From NCBI RefSeq assembly GCF_017874615.1, contig NZ_JAGIKV010000005.1, positions 1 through 64,000 of the forward strand: a DNA stretch of 64,000 nucleotides, in the 5' to 3' direction. Both the position numbers and the translations under genes were made by a program. Below are positions 56,516 through 64,000 of the stretch, piece by piece. The DNA is from Paenibacillus xylanexedens (GTDB lineage: Bacteria; Bacillota; Bacilli; Paenibacillales; Paenibacillaceae). The stretch's first letter is position 1, and each line of letters opens with the position of its first letter. The notes beneath the pieces are model-generated. The model saw only the letters and a program-made list of their open reading frames with translations, searched no databases and had not been told where the DNA came from.

Positions 56516-57382
56516 TTACACGATATCTAAAGGTACCTTACCTTTAGGCGCAGGGAATGCCTCATCCAAACGAGTGAGTTCCTCTGGTGTCAAAACGATA
56601 TTCACTGCTGCTGCATTGTCTGCCACATGATTCAGCTGCACCGCCTTGGGAATCGCCAGCACATCTCCATCCCTGATCACCCAGGCTAATGCGATCTGCG
56701 AAGTCGTAACTCCTCGACCCTGTGCAATCTCCTGAATGACTGGATGCTCCAACAATTCAATTCGAAGTCTGCCACCCTGTGCCAGTGGACAATACGCCAT
56801 TACAGGAACGCTCCGTTCCCGCATCCAGGGAAGCAGATCATGTTCAATACCACGCGAAGCTGCATGGTAGAGCACCTGATTCACCATGCACTGAGCACCC
56901 TCCGGCAGGCTCCATAACTCCTGCATATCCCTTGTATCCAGGTTTGATACACCCCAGCGAATGATTTTACCGGATTGCTTTAATTGCTCCAAAGCCTCAA
57001 CCGTCTCTTCGAGCGGTACTCCTCCACGCCAGTGAAGCAAATACAGATCCAGACGATCTGTACCAAGACGCGTGAGACTACGCTCACAAGCGGTAATCAT
57101 CTGTTTGTGATCCGCATGATGGGGATACACTTTGGATACGAGAAAAACTTCATCACGATAGCCCGCGATGGCCTTTCCCGTAACAACTTCTGCCCCGCCT
57201 TCTGCATACATCTCCGCCGTATCAATCACGGTCATTCCCAGTTCAATACCGGAACGCAGTGCGCGTACTTCTTCTTGCTGGCTGGATTGCTTCTCTCCCA
57301 TGTTCCATGTGCCTTGTCCTATCGCAGGCAGGGCAGTTCCATCCGGAAGCAGAATCGTGCGTGTTTGATTACCATGCATCAT
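56516..57382 (-). CDS. Aldo/keto reductase
   Basis: 288 aa, a full-length NADPH-dependent (alpha/beta)8 barrel. The catalytic tetrad is visible: Asp in VIDTAEMY near 53, Tyr at the end of that motif near 58, Lys in LVSKVYPHH near 84 and His in LYLLHWRGG near 116. It reduces aldehydes or ketones; the substrate cannot be told. GGAGG lies 7 nt before the ATG. The terminator at 56453 follows, so it is probably transcribed alone or with the gene upstream. Confidence 0.92.
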   Translation of the reverse strand: MMHGNQTRTILLPDGTALPAIGQGTWNMGEKQSSQQEEVRALRSGIELGMTVIDTAEMYAEGGAEVVTGKAIAGYRDEVFLVSKVYPHHADHKQMITACERSLTRLGTDRLDLYLLHWRGGVPLEETVEALEQLKQSGKIIRWGVSNLDTRDMQELWSLPEGAQCMVNQVLYHAASRGIEHDLLPWMRERSVPVMAYCPLAQGGRLRIELLEHPVIQEIAQGRGVTTSQIALAWVIRDGDVLAIPKAVQLNHVADNAAAVNIVLTPEELTRLDEAFPAPKGKVPLDIV

Positions 57383-57426
57383 CTATATTCCTCCATTCTG
57401 AAGACTCTATGGACATTCTGACCTCT

Positions 57427-57984
57427 CTAACGACGACTATACGAATCATAAATCATATTATCACTCACATGTCTCCAGTGGCTCATCATCATGATATACA
57501 ATTGATCCAGCGGCACTGTGAGGCTACTTTGGGCAACGCTGATGGTTGCATCGACCATATTGCTGTTGACCGTCATCAATTTGCGTTTCATCCCGTTCTG
57601 GCGATCCAGAAAGGCTTTCTCGTCCCGCAACTTGACCCCGATCATTTTCTGTCCCATTAATTCATACATAAAAATATTCTCAACGTCTCTCCAGGCCACG
57701 GCTCCTCCTGCGGTATAAGAAGATGCATCCACAAACCCATCCTCATCGATTACAAAAGAAGGTTCCTTCTTAATCATCTTTACCAGACTGTAGCAGAAAC
57801 ATAGCCCGAAAAACAAAATGGAAAGGAAACCAATCACACCCGAAAGGATGGAATCATTCGTAACTGAAGAACGATCAAAAATCAAAAAAAATCCGGCTGC
57901 CACAAAAAGTGCTGCCCCTGCCGTGAGCAACGCCATTCGTTTCCGGTTTGGATATTCCACATGCTGCTCATAGGATGTGCTCAA
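57427..57984 (-). CDS. STM3941-family membrane protein
   Basis: 185 aa. I place the start at a TTG (57984) because AGGAGGAAC lies 8 nt upstream; the upstream frame is unsupported. Two membrane helices (about 20-40 and 50-75) are followed by a cytosolic PH-like domain with the family's GAVAWRDVENIFMYELMGQKMIG (two segments) near 100. The role of the family is unknown. It lies 44 nt upstream of the aldo-keto reductase on the same strand. Confidence 0.7.
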   Translation of the reverse strand: MSTSYEQHVEYPNRKRMALLTAGAALFVAAGFFLIFDRSSVTNDSILSGVIGFLSILFFGLCFCYSLVKMIKKEPSFVIDEDGFVDASSYTAGGAVAWRDVENIFMYELMGQKMIGVKLRDEKAFLDRQNGMKRKLMTVNSNMVDATISVAQSSLTVPLDQLYIMMMSHWRHVSDNMIYDSYSRR

Positions 57985-58223
57985 CGTGACGTTCCTCCTC
58001 CATTGCGACTGAATCATACAAGTTCTATATAAACGAATGGCTATGAACCAATTACCTGAATGTAGAACAGGAATTGCATTGTACATTAAACCAAATTAAC
58101 CAATGTTAAACATTGAATTAAGACCATTTTTCGTCATTTCTGCGCTTATTCAACATTAGGATTCGTCATCCTTCGAGCAAATCCTTTAACACACCTATAT
58201 GAATTGAACAAAGAATATTTACA

Positions 58224-58267
58224 TGGGTCACTCCGATGACAGAACAACCTTCCGATCGCTGTTATAA
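58224..58267 (-). repeat. Dispersed palindromic intergenic repeat, truncated copy D
   Basis: The reverse complement reads ATAACAGCGATCGG, AAGGTTGTTCTGTCATCGGAGTG, identical to the right third of copy A. The hairpin half is missing. The rest of 57985-58375 shows no gene; the S9 peptidase promoter must lie here. Confidence 0.85.
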
Positions 58268-58375
58268 AACTCCCCTTCCATCCTTAGTCATATTGTCCTG
58301 TCACTAGCTTTCCGTTAATATAAATGGAAAGGTTAGGAAATTAACCGATTCTAATTCATGGTGGGAGGACAAACA

Positions 58376-60385
58376 ATGATGAGTCAGCGCGGCATAACAT
58401 CGGAAGATCTTTATCAGATTACATGGGTTAATGATCCAACTCCGTCCCCTCAAGGTGGACAACTGGTATATGTAAGCCGGAAAACGAATGAAGCACGTGA
58501 CGGTTATTGTTCTCACCTGAGACTGCTGCATCTGGGGAGTCAGAAGGACAGGCCCTTTACCTCTGGTGAGAAGGATCATTCCCCTGCCTGGTCGCCCGAT
58601 GGGTCTCAGCTTGCCTTTTTAAGAGAGGTTGATGGGAAATCCCAAGTGTGGATTATCGCATCAGATGGCGGAGAAGCACAGCAAATCAGTCACCTGAAAC
58701 ATGGCGTCAGTTCTCTGCTCTGGTCACCGGATGGTCATACCATACTTGCGAAATCATCCGTGGATATGAGCGGAAATGAAGAATCAGAACATACAGATCC
58801 TATAGACGATAAACCCAAACTGCTGCAAGAACATGTCGTAGACCGGATTCGCATGAAGTCAGATGCCAGTGGATTGTGGAACGGTCGACGTTCCCACCTT
58901 TTCGCTCTCGCACCGATCGATGCGGAAGCAATTCCTGTAACTACAGGTCATTATGACGTCGGAGACTACGCCTGGTCCCCGGACGGAACATCCATCGCTT
59001 GGATTGCGCAGATGCCTGAAGAAGGCGAGGACCATCATGATTACACCCTGACTAATCATGTGTACCTTGCCAAAGCAGACGGATCGGATGTGCAACAGTT
59101 GACCCCGGAAGGGTATACGTTCAGCCGAATGGCCTTTGCACCGGATGGACAATCCATTGCACTGCTCGCCAGTGACCGTTCCTATGGAAATGCCACGCTT
59201 GTGAAGTTGTACACCCTTCAGATATCAGGTGGTGAACTCGTATGTCTGAGCACGGATTGGGACGTACAGTTGAATCACAGCATTGTTGGCGACATGCGTT
59301 CACATCTGACAACCACGGGGCCAGTATTCAGCAGGGATGGTTCTTCAATCTTCTGTCTGGCGACCATCCATGGTAGTGTACGCATCGCCAAATTCGCTCG
59401 AGACGGCAGCAGCGCTAACTATATATGGCCTAACGAACGAGAGATTTATCAATTTGCCGAGTTGGAAAACGGGCAGATCGTTGCCGCTGTAGCCGATACA
59501 CTAAATCCTGGTGATCTATATATATATGAACAACCAGAAGATCCTGAGGTAGAACCGATTCAGCTCACCCGCAGCAATCCACAGCTTGAGGATGAGATCC
59601 ACCTTAGTACACCGGAAACCTTCTGGTTTAATTCCTCAGATGGCCTGCGGCTGCAAGGATGGATCATAAAACCTCATGGCATGGTTGACGGGGTCAAAAT
59701 CCCGACCATTCTGGAGATTCATGGCGGCCCGCACATGATGTATGGTTTTACATTTATGCACGAGTTCCAAATTCTCGCCGCACAAGGCTACGCTGTTGTG
59801 TATATCAATCCACGCGGTGGCCTCGGATACGGGCAGCAGTTTGTAGACGCCTGTCGCGGAGATTATGGCGGTGGCGATTATCGCGATCTCATGGAGAGTG
59901 TGGATTATGCCCTGTCCCAGTATGAGTTTATCGATGAATCACGATTGGGCGTAACCGGGGGCAGTTATGGTGGCTTCATGACCAACTGGATTGTTGGACA
60001 CACGGACCGCTTTAAGGCCGCTGTTACCCAGCGTTCCATCTCCAATTGGCTATCCTTCTACGGTGTAAGTGACATTGGATATTTCTTCACGGAAGACCAG
60101 ATTGGCGGTAACGCGTGGGATGACACGGAAAAGCTGTGGAAACATTCCCCACTCGCTTATGTGGGCAACGTGAGTACTCCCCTGCTCATTTTGCATGGCG
60201 AACAGGATCTGCGGTGTCCAATTGAACAAGCCGAGCAGTTGTTCATTGCATTAAAACGGCGCAAGCAGACCACAAGACTTGTTCGTTTCCCAGGGGCAAA
60301 CCACGAGTTGTCCCGTGGAGGTCACCCTCACTTGAGGGTACGCCGTTTGGAGCATATTGCCGGATGGTTCAACGAGTACCTGTAA
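58376..60385 (+). CDS. S9-family peptidase (prolyl oligopeptidase / acylaminoacyl peptidase type)
   Basis: 669 aa. The N-terminal two thirds (about 20-410) form a WD/TolB-like beta-propeller with repeated (A/L)WSPDG motifs. The C-terminal third is the alpha/beta hydrolase domain: IHGGPHMMYG near 455, catalytic Ser in GGSYGGFM near 538, Asp in GEQDLRCP near 622 and His in ANHELSRGG near 654. It cleaves short peptides in the cytosol. GGGAGG fixes the ATG at 58376 rather than the ATG six codons upstream. Single gene. Confidence 0.93.
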   Translation: MMSQRGITSEDLYQITWVNDPTPSPQGGQLVYVSRKTNEARDGYCSHLRLLHLGSQKDRPFTSGEKDHSPAWSPDGSQLAFLREVDGKSQVWIIASDGGEAQQISHLKHGVSSLLWSPDGHTILAKSSVDMSGNEESEHTDPIDDKPKLLQEHVVDRIRMKSDASGLWNGRRSHLFALAPIDAEAIPVTTGHYDVGDYAWSPDGTSIAWIAQMPEEGEDHHDYTLTNHVYLAKADGSDVQQLTPEGYTFSRMAFAPDGQSIALLASDRSYGNATLVKLYTLQISGGELVCLSTDWDVQLNHSIVGDMRSHLTTTGPVFSRDGSSIFCLATIHGSVRIAKFARDGSSANYIWPNEREIYQFAELENGQIVAAVADTLNPGDLYIYEQPEDPEVEPIQLTRSNPQLEDEIHLSTPETFWFNSSDGLRLQGWIIKPHGMVDGVKIPTILEIHGGPHMMYGFTFMHEFQILAAQGYAVVYINPRGGLGYGQQFVDACRGDYGGGDYRDLMESVDYALSQYEFIDESRLGVTGGSYGGFMTNWIVGHTDRFKAAVTQRSISNWLSFYGVSDIGYFFTEDQIGGNAWDDTEKLWKHSPLAYVGNVSTPLLILHGEQDLRCPIEQAEQLFIALKRRKQTTRLVRFPGANHELSRGGHPHLRVRRLEHIAGWFNEYL

Positions 60386-60442
60386 CGGACTAATATTTAG
60401 ACTATTAATTCAGAGTATAGAACCAGATATGGATTCAACCCT

Positions 60443-60488
60443 AAAAGCCGTCCAATGAAATCTGTTATGATTTCAACGGGCGGCTTTT
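60443..60488. terminator. Intrinsic terminator between S9 peptidase and stalk gene
   Basis: AAAAGCCGTCC pairs with GGGCGGCTTTT, with an inner GAAATC/GATTTC stem; short T-runs on both strands. Confidence 0.85.
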
Positions 60489-60515
60489 GCTGTTCACCTT
60501 TTATAGAAGGAAGGA

Positions 60516-61208
60516 TTACTCTTCGCCCCACACTACGGTGATTTCATTCAGATCCTTATTGGTTGCAGACACCGAACCTGTGATTGTCACGGCATATTTG
60601 CCATCTTCACGACCCACGATGCTGAAGCCGTCTGCCTGGATATCCTGAGTGTTCTGACTCAAATTTTTGGTCTGGTAGTAGTCTTTGTAGGATGTTCCAA
60701 CGGCTAGCAACGTTTCTTTGGTTGTGTACGTGAGCAATACTTTTTTGTCGTTGCCGCCTACATTACTCTCAATTAAGCTCGTTGCCTTGGCATCTTTTGG
60801 TAATGGGAAATCTGCTGGCAGATACTTGGATTTCACGCCTGCAGCCTGTGTGTTCGTGCCTGTAGATGGTGATGTCGATCCGCTGTTGCCGCTGGATGTT
60901 GACCCACCAGAGGAGCTTGAGGAGCCGATGCTTACTTTATTGTTCTGGGAATCATACTTCACTTCGGTCTTCAACGCATCGGCAATTGAACGAACGGGAA
61001 GATATGTACTGCCTTGATATGTAATTGGCGCAAGCTTTTTGCCCTGGTCACCTGTCGGTGTAAATTTCTGTCCGTTCACTTCGATGGCGAGCCCATGGTT
61101 CAGATAAGCTTTGATTGTCTCCAGTTGTGTACCTGCATATACACCTGCCGATCCGGTTAACACCATGCCAAACACACCCGCAGCAATCAACCACTTTTTG
61201 CTTTTCAT
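60516..61208 (-). CDS. Secreted stalk-domain protein
   Basis: 230 aa. A signal peptide (1-25) and one copper-amine-oxidase-N-like domain (about 27-95: LAPITYQGSTYLPVRSIADAL) are followed by a Ser/Gly/Thr linker (about 98-120) and a C-terminal alpha/beta domain. AGGAGGCG fixes the ATG at 61208; 17 in-frame codons upstream are not supported. The first 95 residues are paralogous to the protein at 12153-12860. Probably cell-surface; function unknown. Confidence 0.8.
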   Translation of the reverse strand: MKSKKWLIAAGVFGMVLTGSAGVYAGTQLETIKAYLNHGLAIEVNGQKFTPTGDQGKKLAPITYQGSTYLPVRSIADALKTEVKYDSQNNKVSIGSSSSSGGSTSSGNSGSTSPSTGTNTQAAGVKSKYLPADFPLPKDAKATSLIESNVGGNDKKVLLTYTTKETLLAVGTSYKDYYQTKNLSQNTQDIQADGFSIVGREDGKYAVTITGSVSATNKDLNEITVVWGEE

Positions 61209-61644
61209 CCTTAAACGCCTCCTGAGTTCAATGTCAGCCTTATGCATAATACGATTCAAGACGATCGCTCGATGTACGCGAAAGACTCATGTAGTTATGC
61301 TCATCATGTATGGGTACGAGCTTATTCGGATAACAGCCCGTTGTTCCACCAAATGTTAGCAATATAATAGCATCTGACGAGAGGTTGTAAACGATAAATG
61401 GACAAAACAGGACCAGGGGCGTACAAAAATAGTCTTTGTTGTATCTCCACTGTTCTTTGTCTCGTTAAGTTGTTCTTATATGAATAAAGTCACAAATTCC
61501 GGACCATACACTTGATTTCACCCATGCACATCATAGGGCTTGACCTGTACAGTTCGTTGAAAACAAAAGAGGGTGCTCCCATAGTCATGTCCATGATTTT
61601 TGTTCATGTTAGACTACCGAGACACCCTTTATCTCTTCATTAAA
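61209..61644. other. Intergenic region with a terminator
   Basis: About 435 bp without a credible gene. At 61564-61630 a hairpin with GGGTG/CACCC ends and a U-run on the minus strand terminates the ABC operon; the rest is the promoter region of the stalk gene. Confidence 0.6.
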
Positions 61645-62247
61645 CTATGTTGTTAGCATCGGTGTAATTCTGTCGCACAACCTGTCCAGCAAATCCCGGT
61701 CATGGCTTATGACCAGCATTCCAAGATCACGCTGGCGAGCCACTTCCATCACGGTATGCCAGATCTGTGCCTGAGTGATGGCATCCAGCATCGTTGTCAT
61801 CTCATCTGCGATCACATAACGTGTCGCTGCACCGAGCGCTCGCGCTACACAGAAACGTTGCAGTTCTCCACCAGATAATTCACTCGGCCTACGATCCAAC
61901 CAGGTTTGCTGAATACCCAAAGCTTCGAGCAACTGTTTATCCTGCACAGACGCCTCCTGCAACACGCGGCGCATTCGCCAGCGTGGATTCACAGCTTTCT
62001 CCGGATGCTGGAATACCAGCTGAACCGGACATACTCCTGTACGAGGGAGTGGTTTCCCATCCAAAAGGACTTGCCCTGCCACAGGTTCTGCATATCCTGC
62101 AAGGATGCGTCCAAGGCTTGTTTTTCCACAGCCACTTGGTCCCCACAAGCCAATGACTTCGCCTTGTTGCACCTGCATATTCATCTGTTGGAATACCCAT
62201 GATTTCTGATCATAACGGTAACTCACGTCCCGTGCTTCAAGTGACAT
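61645..62247 (-). CDS. ABC transporter ATPase, short NikE/CntF/DppF-like subunit
   Basis: 200 aa, shorter than the roughly 260-330 aa usual for DppF-type ATPases, and lacking their C-terminal oligopeptide extension. Walker A GPSGCGKTS is near 36, the signature ELSGGELQRF near 119, Walker B YVIADEMTTML near 140 and ISHD near 178. Second ATPase of a nickel/peptide-type importer; it overlaps the first ATPase gene by 11 nt. GAGGTG precedes the ATG. Confidence 0.88.
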   Translation of the reverse strand: MSLEARDVSYRYDQKSWVFQQMNMQVQQGEVIGLWGPSGCGKTSLGRILAGYAEPVAGQVLLDGKPLPRTGVCPVQLVFQHPEKAVNPRWRMRRVLQEASVQDKQLLEALGIQQTWLDRRPSELSGGELQRFCVARALGAATRYVIADEMTTMLDAITQAQIWHTVMEVARQRDLGMLVISHDRDLLDRLCDRITPMLTT

Positions 62248-63193
62248 AGAAACACCTCACTTCTCCGCCCCGTACCTTACGAAGCTCTGGACGTTCGCGG
62301 GTACATACAGCGGTTGCTGCATTACATCGGGGAGCAAATGAACATCCTGTCGTAATCTCTTGACCCGCCAACGGCTGGGAGCCCGGAAGTGGCTGAAATC
62401 CGTTCTGTGGCAACGCATTCCAGAGTGCTTTCGTATACGGATGGCGCAGACGTTCCCCCGTTCCCGTAAAATCATCCACCTGCGCCGTCTCAACATTGGC
62501 ACCCGCGTAAAATACAGCGACGCGATCAGCAGCCGTCAGGGCTGTCGTGACATCATGGGTGATCCACAGGATACCTACACCTTCATTAGCAAGTTCGCGA
62601 AATTGCTTCATCGTCTCGGCCAGTACTTCGGGATGAATGCCTGGTGTCGGCTCATCTGCAATGATCAGCTTGGGCTGACCTGAGGTCGCTGTAGCCATCA
62701 ACACCCGCCTTGCCATACCTCCGGACAACTCAAACGGGTATTTTCCAGCTGTTCCTTGAGGAAGATGATAACGCTCCATTAGCTCCTGCTCCGTCTTTTT
62801 CATATGAGATCGAGTTATGAAGCCTCGTTTCCGTCCGGAATCTCGGGTTACCGGCTGAACTTGCCTTCCCACCCTCATCAGCGGGTCCAAATAACTAACG
62901 GATTGCGGAATCAACACCAGTTCGTCTCCACGCAGATGAACCTGCCGCTCTGGAGTCAAAGGCTCGCCATTATAGCTAATTCTACCTTCCAACTTGGCAT
63001 TGGCAGGCAGAATGCCCATAATGGCTTGCGCCAGCACACTTTTACCCGATCCACTTGCGCCTACAACAGCCATGATCTCGCCCTCGTTTATGGAAAGATC
63101 CAGATTCTGAATGACATAAGTCTGTTCGTGCCCAAACCAACCGCGAGCGCGCCGAAATGACACCGACACTCCCTCAATATCAAGAAGAGCCAT
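62237..63193 (-). CDS. ABC transporter ATPase, DppD/NikD-like subunit
   Basis: 318 aa. Walker A GASGSGKSV is near 44, the signature ELSGGMARRV near 158 and Walker B LIIADEPTPG near 178. A C-terminal Cys-bearing oligopeptide-transport extension (CSFAPRCNAATAVC near 290) marks the DppD/OppD/NikD family. It energises uptake of peptides or metal chelates together with the flanking subunits. It begins one base after the permease gene ends, so the operon order is permease, ATPase, ATPase. Confidence 0.92.
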   Translation of the reverse strand: MALLDIEGVSVSFRRARGWFGHEQTYVIQNLDLSINEGEIMAVVGASGSGKSVLAQAIMGILPANAKLEGRISYNGEPLTPERQVHLRGDELVLIPQSVSYLDPLMRVGRQVQPVTRDSGRKRGFITRSHMKKTEQELMERYHLPQGTAGKYPFELSGGMARRVLMATATSGQPKLIIADEPTPGIHPEVLAETMKQFRELANEGVGILWITHDVTTALTAADRVAVFYAGANVETAQVDDFTGTGERLRHPYTKALWNALPQNGFQPLPGSQPLAGQEITTGCSFAPRCNAATAVCTRERPELRKVRGGEVRCFYVT

Positions 63194-63194
63194 A

Positions 63195-63992
63195 TTACCT
63201 CACCTCCCTTGAACTACCTGTACCCGTCAATGTCTTCAGACTGTTGCCCAATACATCAAACGCACGAACAACCACCAACAATGCCAGTCCCGGGAAAAAG
63301 GCGAGCCACCACATGCCAGCAGATAAATATCTCATCGACTCGGACAAAATAATTCCAATTGCCGGTTGTTGCGGGGACAACCCCAGCCCTAGAAACGTAA
63401 TGGCTGCCTCATGCAGAATGGCATGGGGAAAGATTAGCAGTACGCCAACGAACAGCTGCGGGACCAGATGTGGCAGCATATGCTGCACCGCAATCTGTAA
63501 CCGCGATTGACCCAACTTGTGTGAAATCTGAATGTACTCTGCGGATTTCAGTTGGATCATCTCCGCTCGTACAATCCGGGCCAGATTCGGCCAGTGTGTC
63601 AGCGCAATCGCTGCCGCAACTCCTGCCAAACCTCCACCGAATACAAAGGCCAACATAACCAGCGATACCAGATGAGGTACACTGAGGAACAAGTCGATAA
63701 TCCATGAGATTACCCGGTCAGCAGCCTTGCTTGAAGCGGCAGCCAAACCCAATAGCAGTGCGATCAATCCGCCACCACATGCAGCAAGCAATCCCACTTG
63801 AATGCTGGTTGCCAATCCTTTTAACGTACGCATGAACATATCTCTTCCGAGCCAATCTGTGCCAAATGGGTGCGCCCAGGTTGGAGCCAAATTCCGATCC
63901 ATTAGTGAAGTCAGCGTAGAACCAGCCGGAAGCAGCCTGCCCGTCAACCACACAACGGCAATCCAGATTACCGCGAGGCTTCCCCAGATCAC
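63195..63992 (-). CDS. ABC transporter permease, DppC/NikC-like (5' end possibly incomplete)
   Basis: 265 aa as read, from a GTG at 63992 only 8 nt from the window edge, so the true start may lie outside. An N-terminal membrane helix is followed by HPFGTDWLGRDMFMR near 42, the hallmark of DppC/OppC/NikC permeases. About five more helices and the EAA loop (AEYIQISHKLGQSRLQIAVQH in two parts) near 150 follow. It pairs with the two ATPases downstream; the second permease and binding protein should lie to the right of the window. Confidence 0.88.
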   Translation of the reverse strand: MIWGSLAVIWIAVVWLTGRLLPAGSTLTSLMDRNLAPTWAHPFGTDWLGRDMFMRTLKGLATSIQVGLLAACGGGLIALLLGLAAASSKAADRVISWIIDLFLSVPHLVSLVMLAFVFGGGLAGVAAAIALTHWPNLARIVRAEMIQLKSAEYIQISHKLGQSRLQIAVQHMLPHLVPQLFVGVLLIFPHAILHEAAITFLGLGLSPQQPAIGIILSESMRYLSAGMWWLAFFPGLALLVVVRAFDVLGNSLKTLTGTGSSREVR

Positions 63993-64000
63993 CGCTCTTT

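Overview
The window looks like a chromosome segment of a Paenibacillus-type Gram-positive, spore-forming bacterium. The evidence is strong Shine-Dalgarno sites (GGAGG-type), frequent GTG/TTG starts, Firmicutes-typical families (YqkE, YrzF-like kinase, YtrA-type GntR, LURP-one, stalk-domain proteins, AdeR/Ald) and collagen-like spore-surface-type proteins. There are no rRNA genes, no canonical tRNA gene, no CRISPR array and no prophage.

Layout. 1-828: the end of an IS1182-family element that supplies the last codons of a secreted repeat protein. 1049-4269: an isoprenoid-synthase-fold enzyme, an NHLP-type leader peptide gene with Trp third from its C-terminus, and a convergent 7TM sensor kinase (a ComQXP-like arrangement). 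4.4-10.6 kb: small proteins, an MFS pump, a cyclophilin lipoprotein, YqkE, an SDR and a YwaF-like membrane protein. 10.7-15.4 kb: a ring-cleaving dioxygenase behind an MhqR-like operator, envelope proteins and a chemoreceptor. 15.7-33.1 kb: an amino-acid catabolism region with aspartase, sigma-54 (RpoN), P5C dehydrogenase, proline dehydrogenase, a sigma-54 activator, and an AdeR/Ald pair. Three good -24/-12 promoters precede aspartase, P5C dehydrogenase and proline dehydrogenase. Two collagen-like proteins and a STAND ATPase lie in between. 33-46 kb: a Cas4/AddB-like nuclease, a YrzF-like kinase, two sugar-utilisation loci (AraC + epimerase + dehydrogenase; LacI + GH125), an ECF sigma/anti-sigma pair, a Mug glycosylase and an AEC transporter. 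46.2-48 kb: an IS1182 element that has truncated a RidA gene. 48.8-53.7 kb: a Ro60/TROVE protein, a RlaP-type nucleotidyltransferase, a Y RNA and two divergent WYL regulators. 53.8-64 kb: a LURP-one protein, a GntR/ABC operon, an aldo-keto reductase, an S9 peptidase, a stalk protein and a nickel/peptide-type ABC operon running off the end.

How the genes work together. Proline is oxidised to P5C and then glutamate, aspartate is deaminated to fumarate, and alanine is deaminated to pyruvate. The first two routes appear to be sigma-54 controlled, with both the sigma factor and an activator encoded nearby; alanine is probably under the PucR-type regulator. The most notable systems are the Ro/Y RNA module and the prenyl-peptide-like locus. 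The Y RNA folds as a complete, circularly permuted tRNA-Asn-like cloverleaf carried on a Y-RNA stem. An intergenic palindromic repeat family (four copies) and a 50-bp-phased repeat array are also present.
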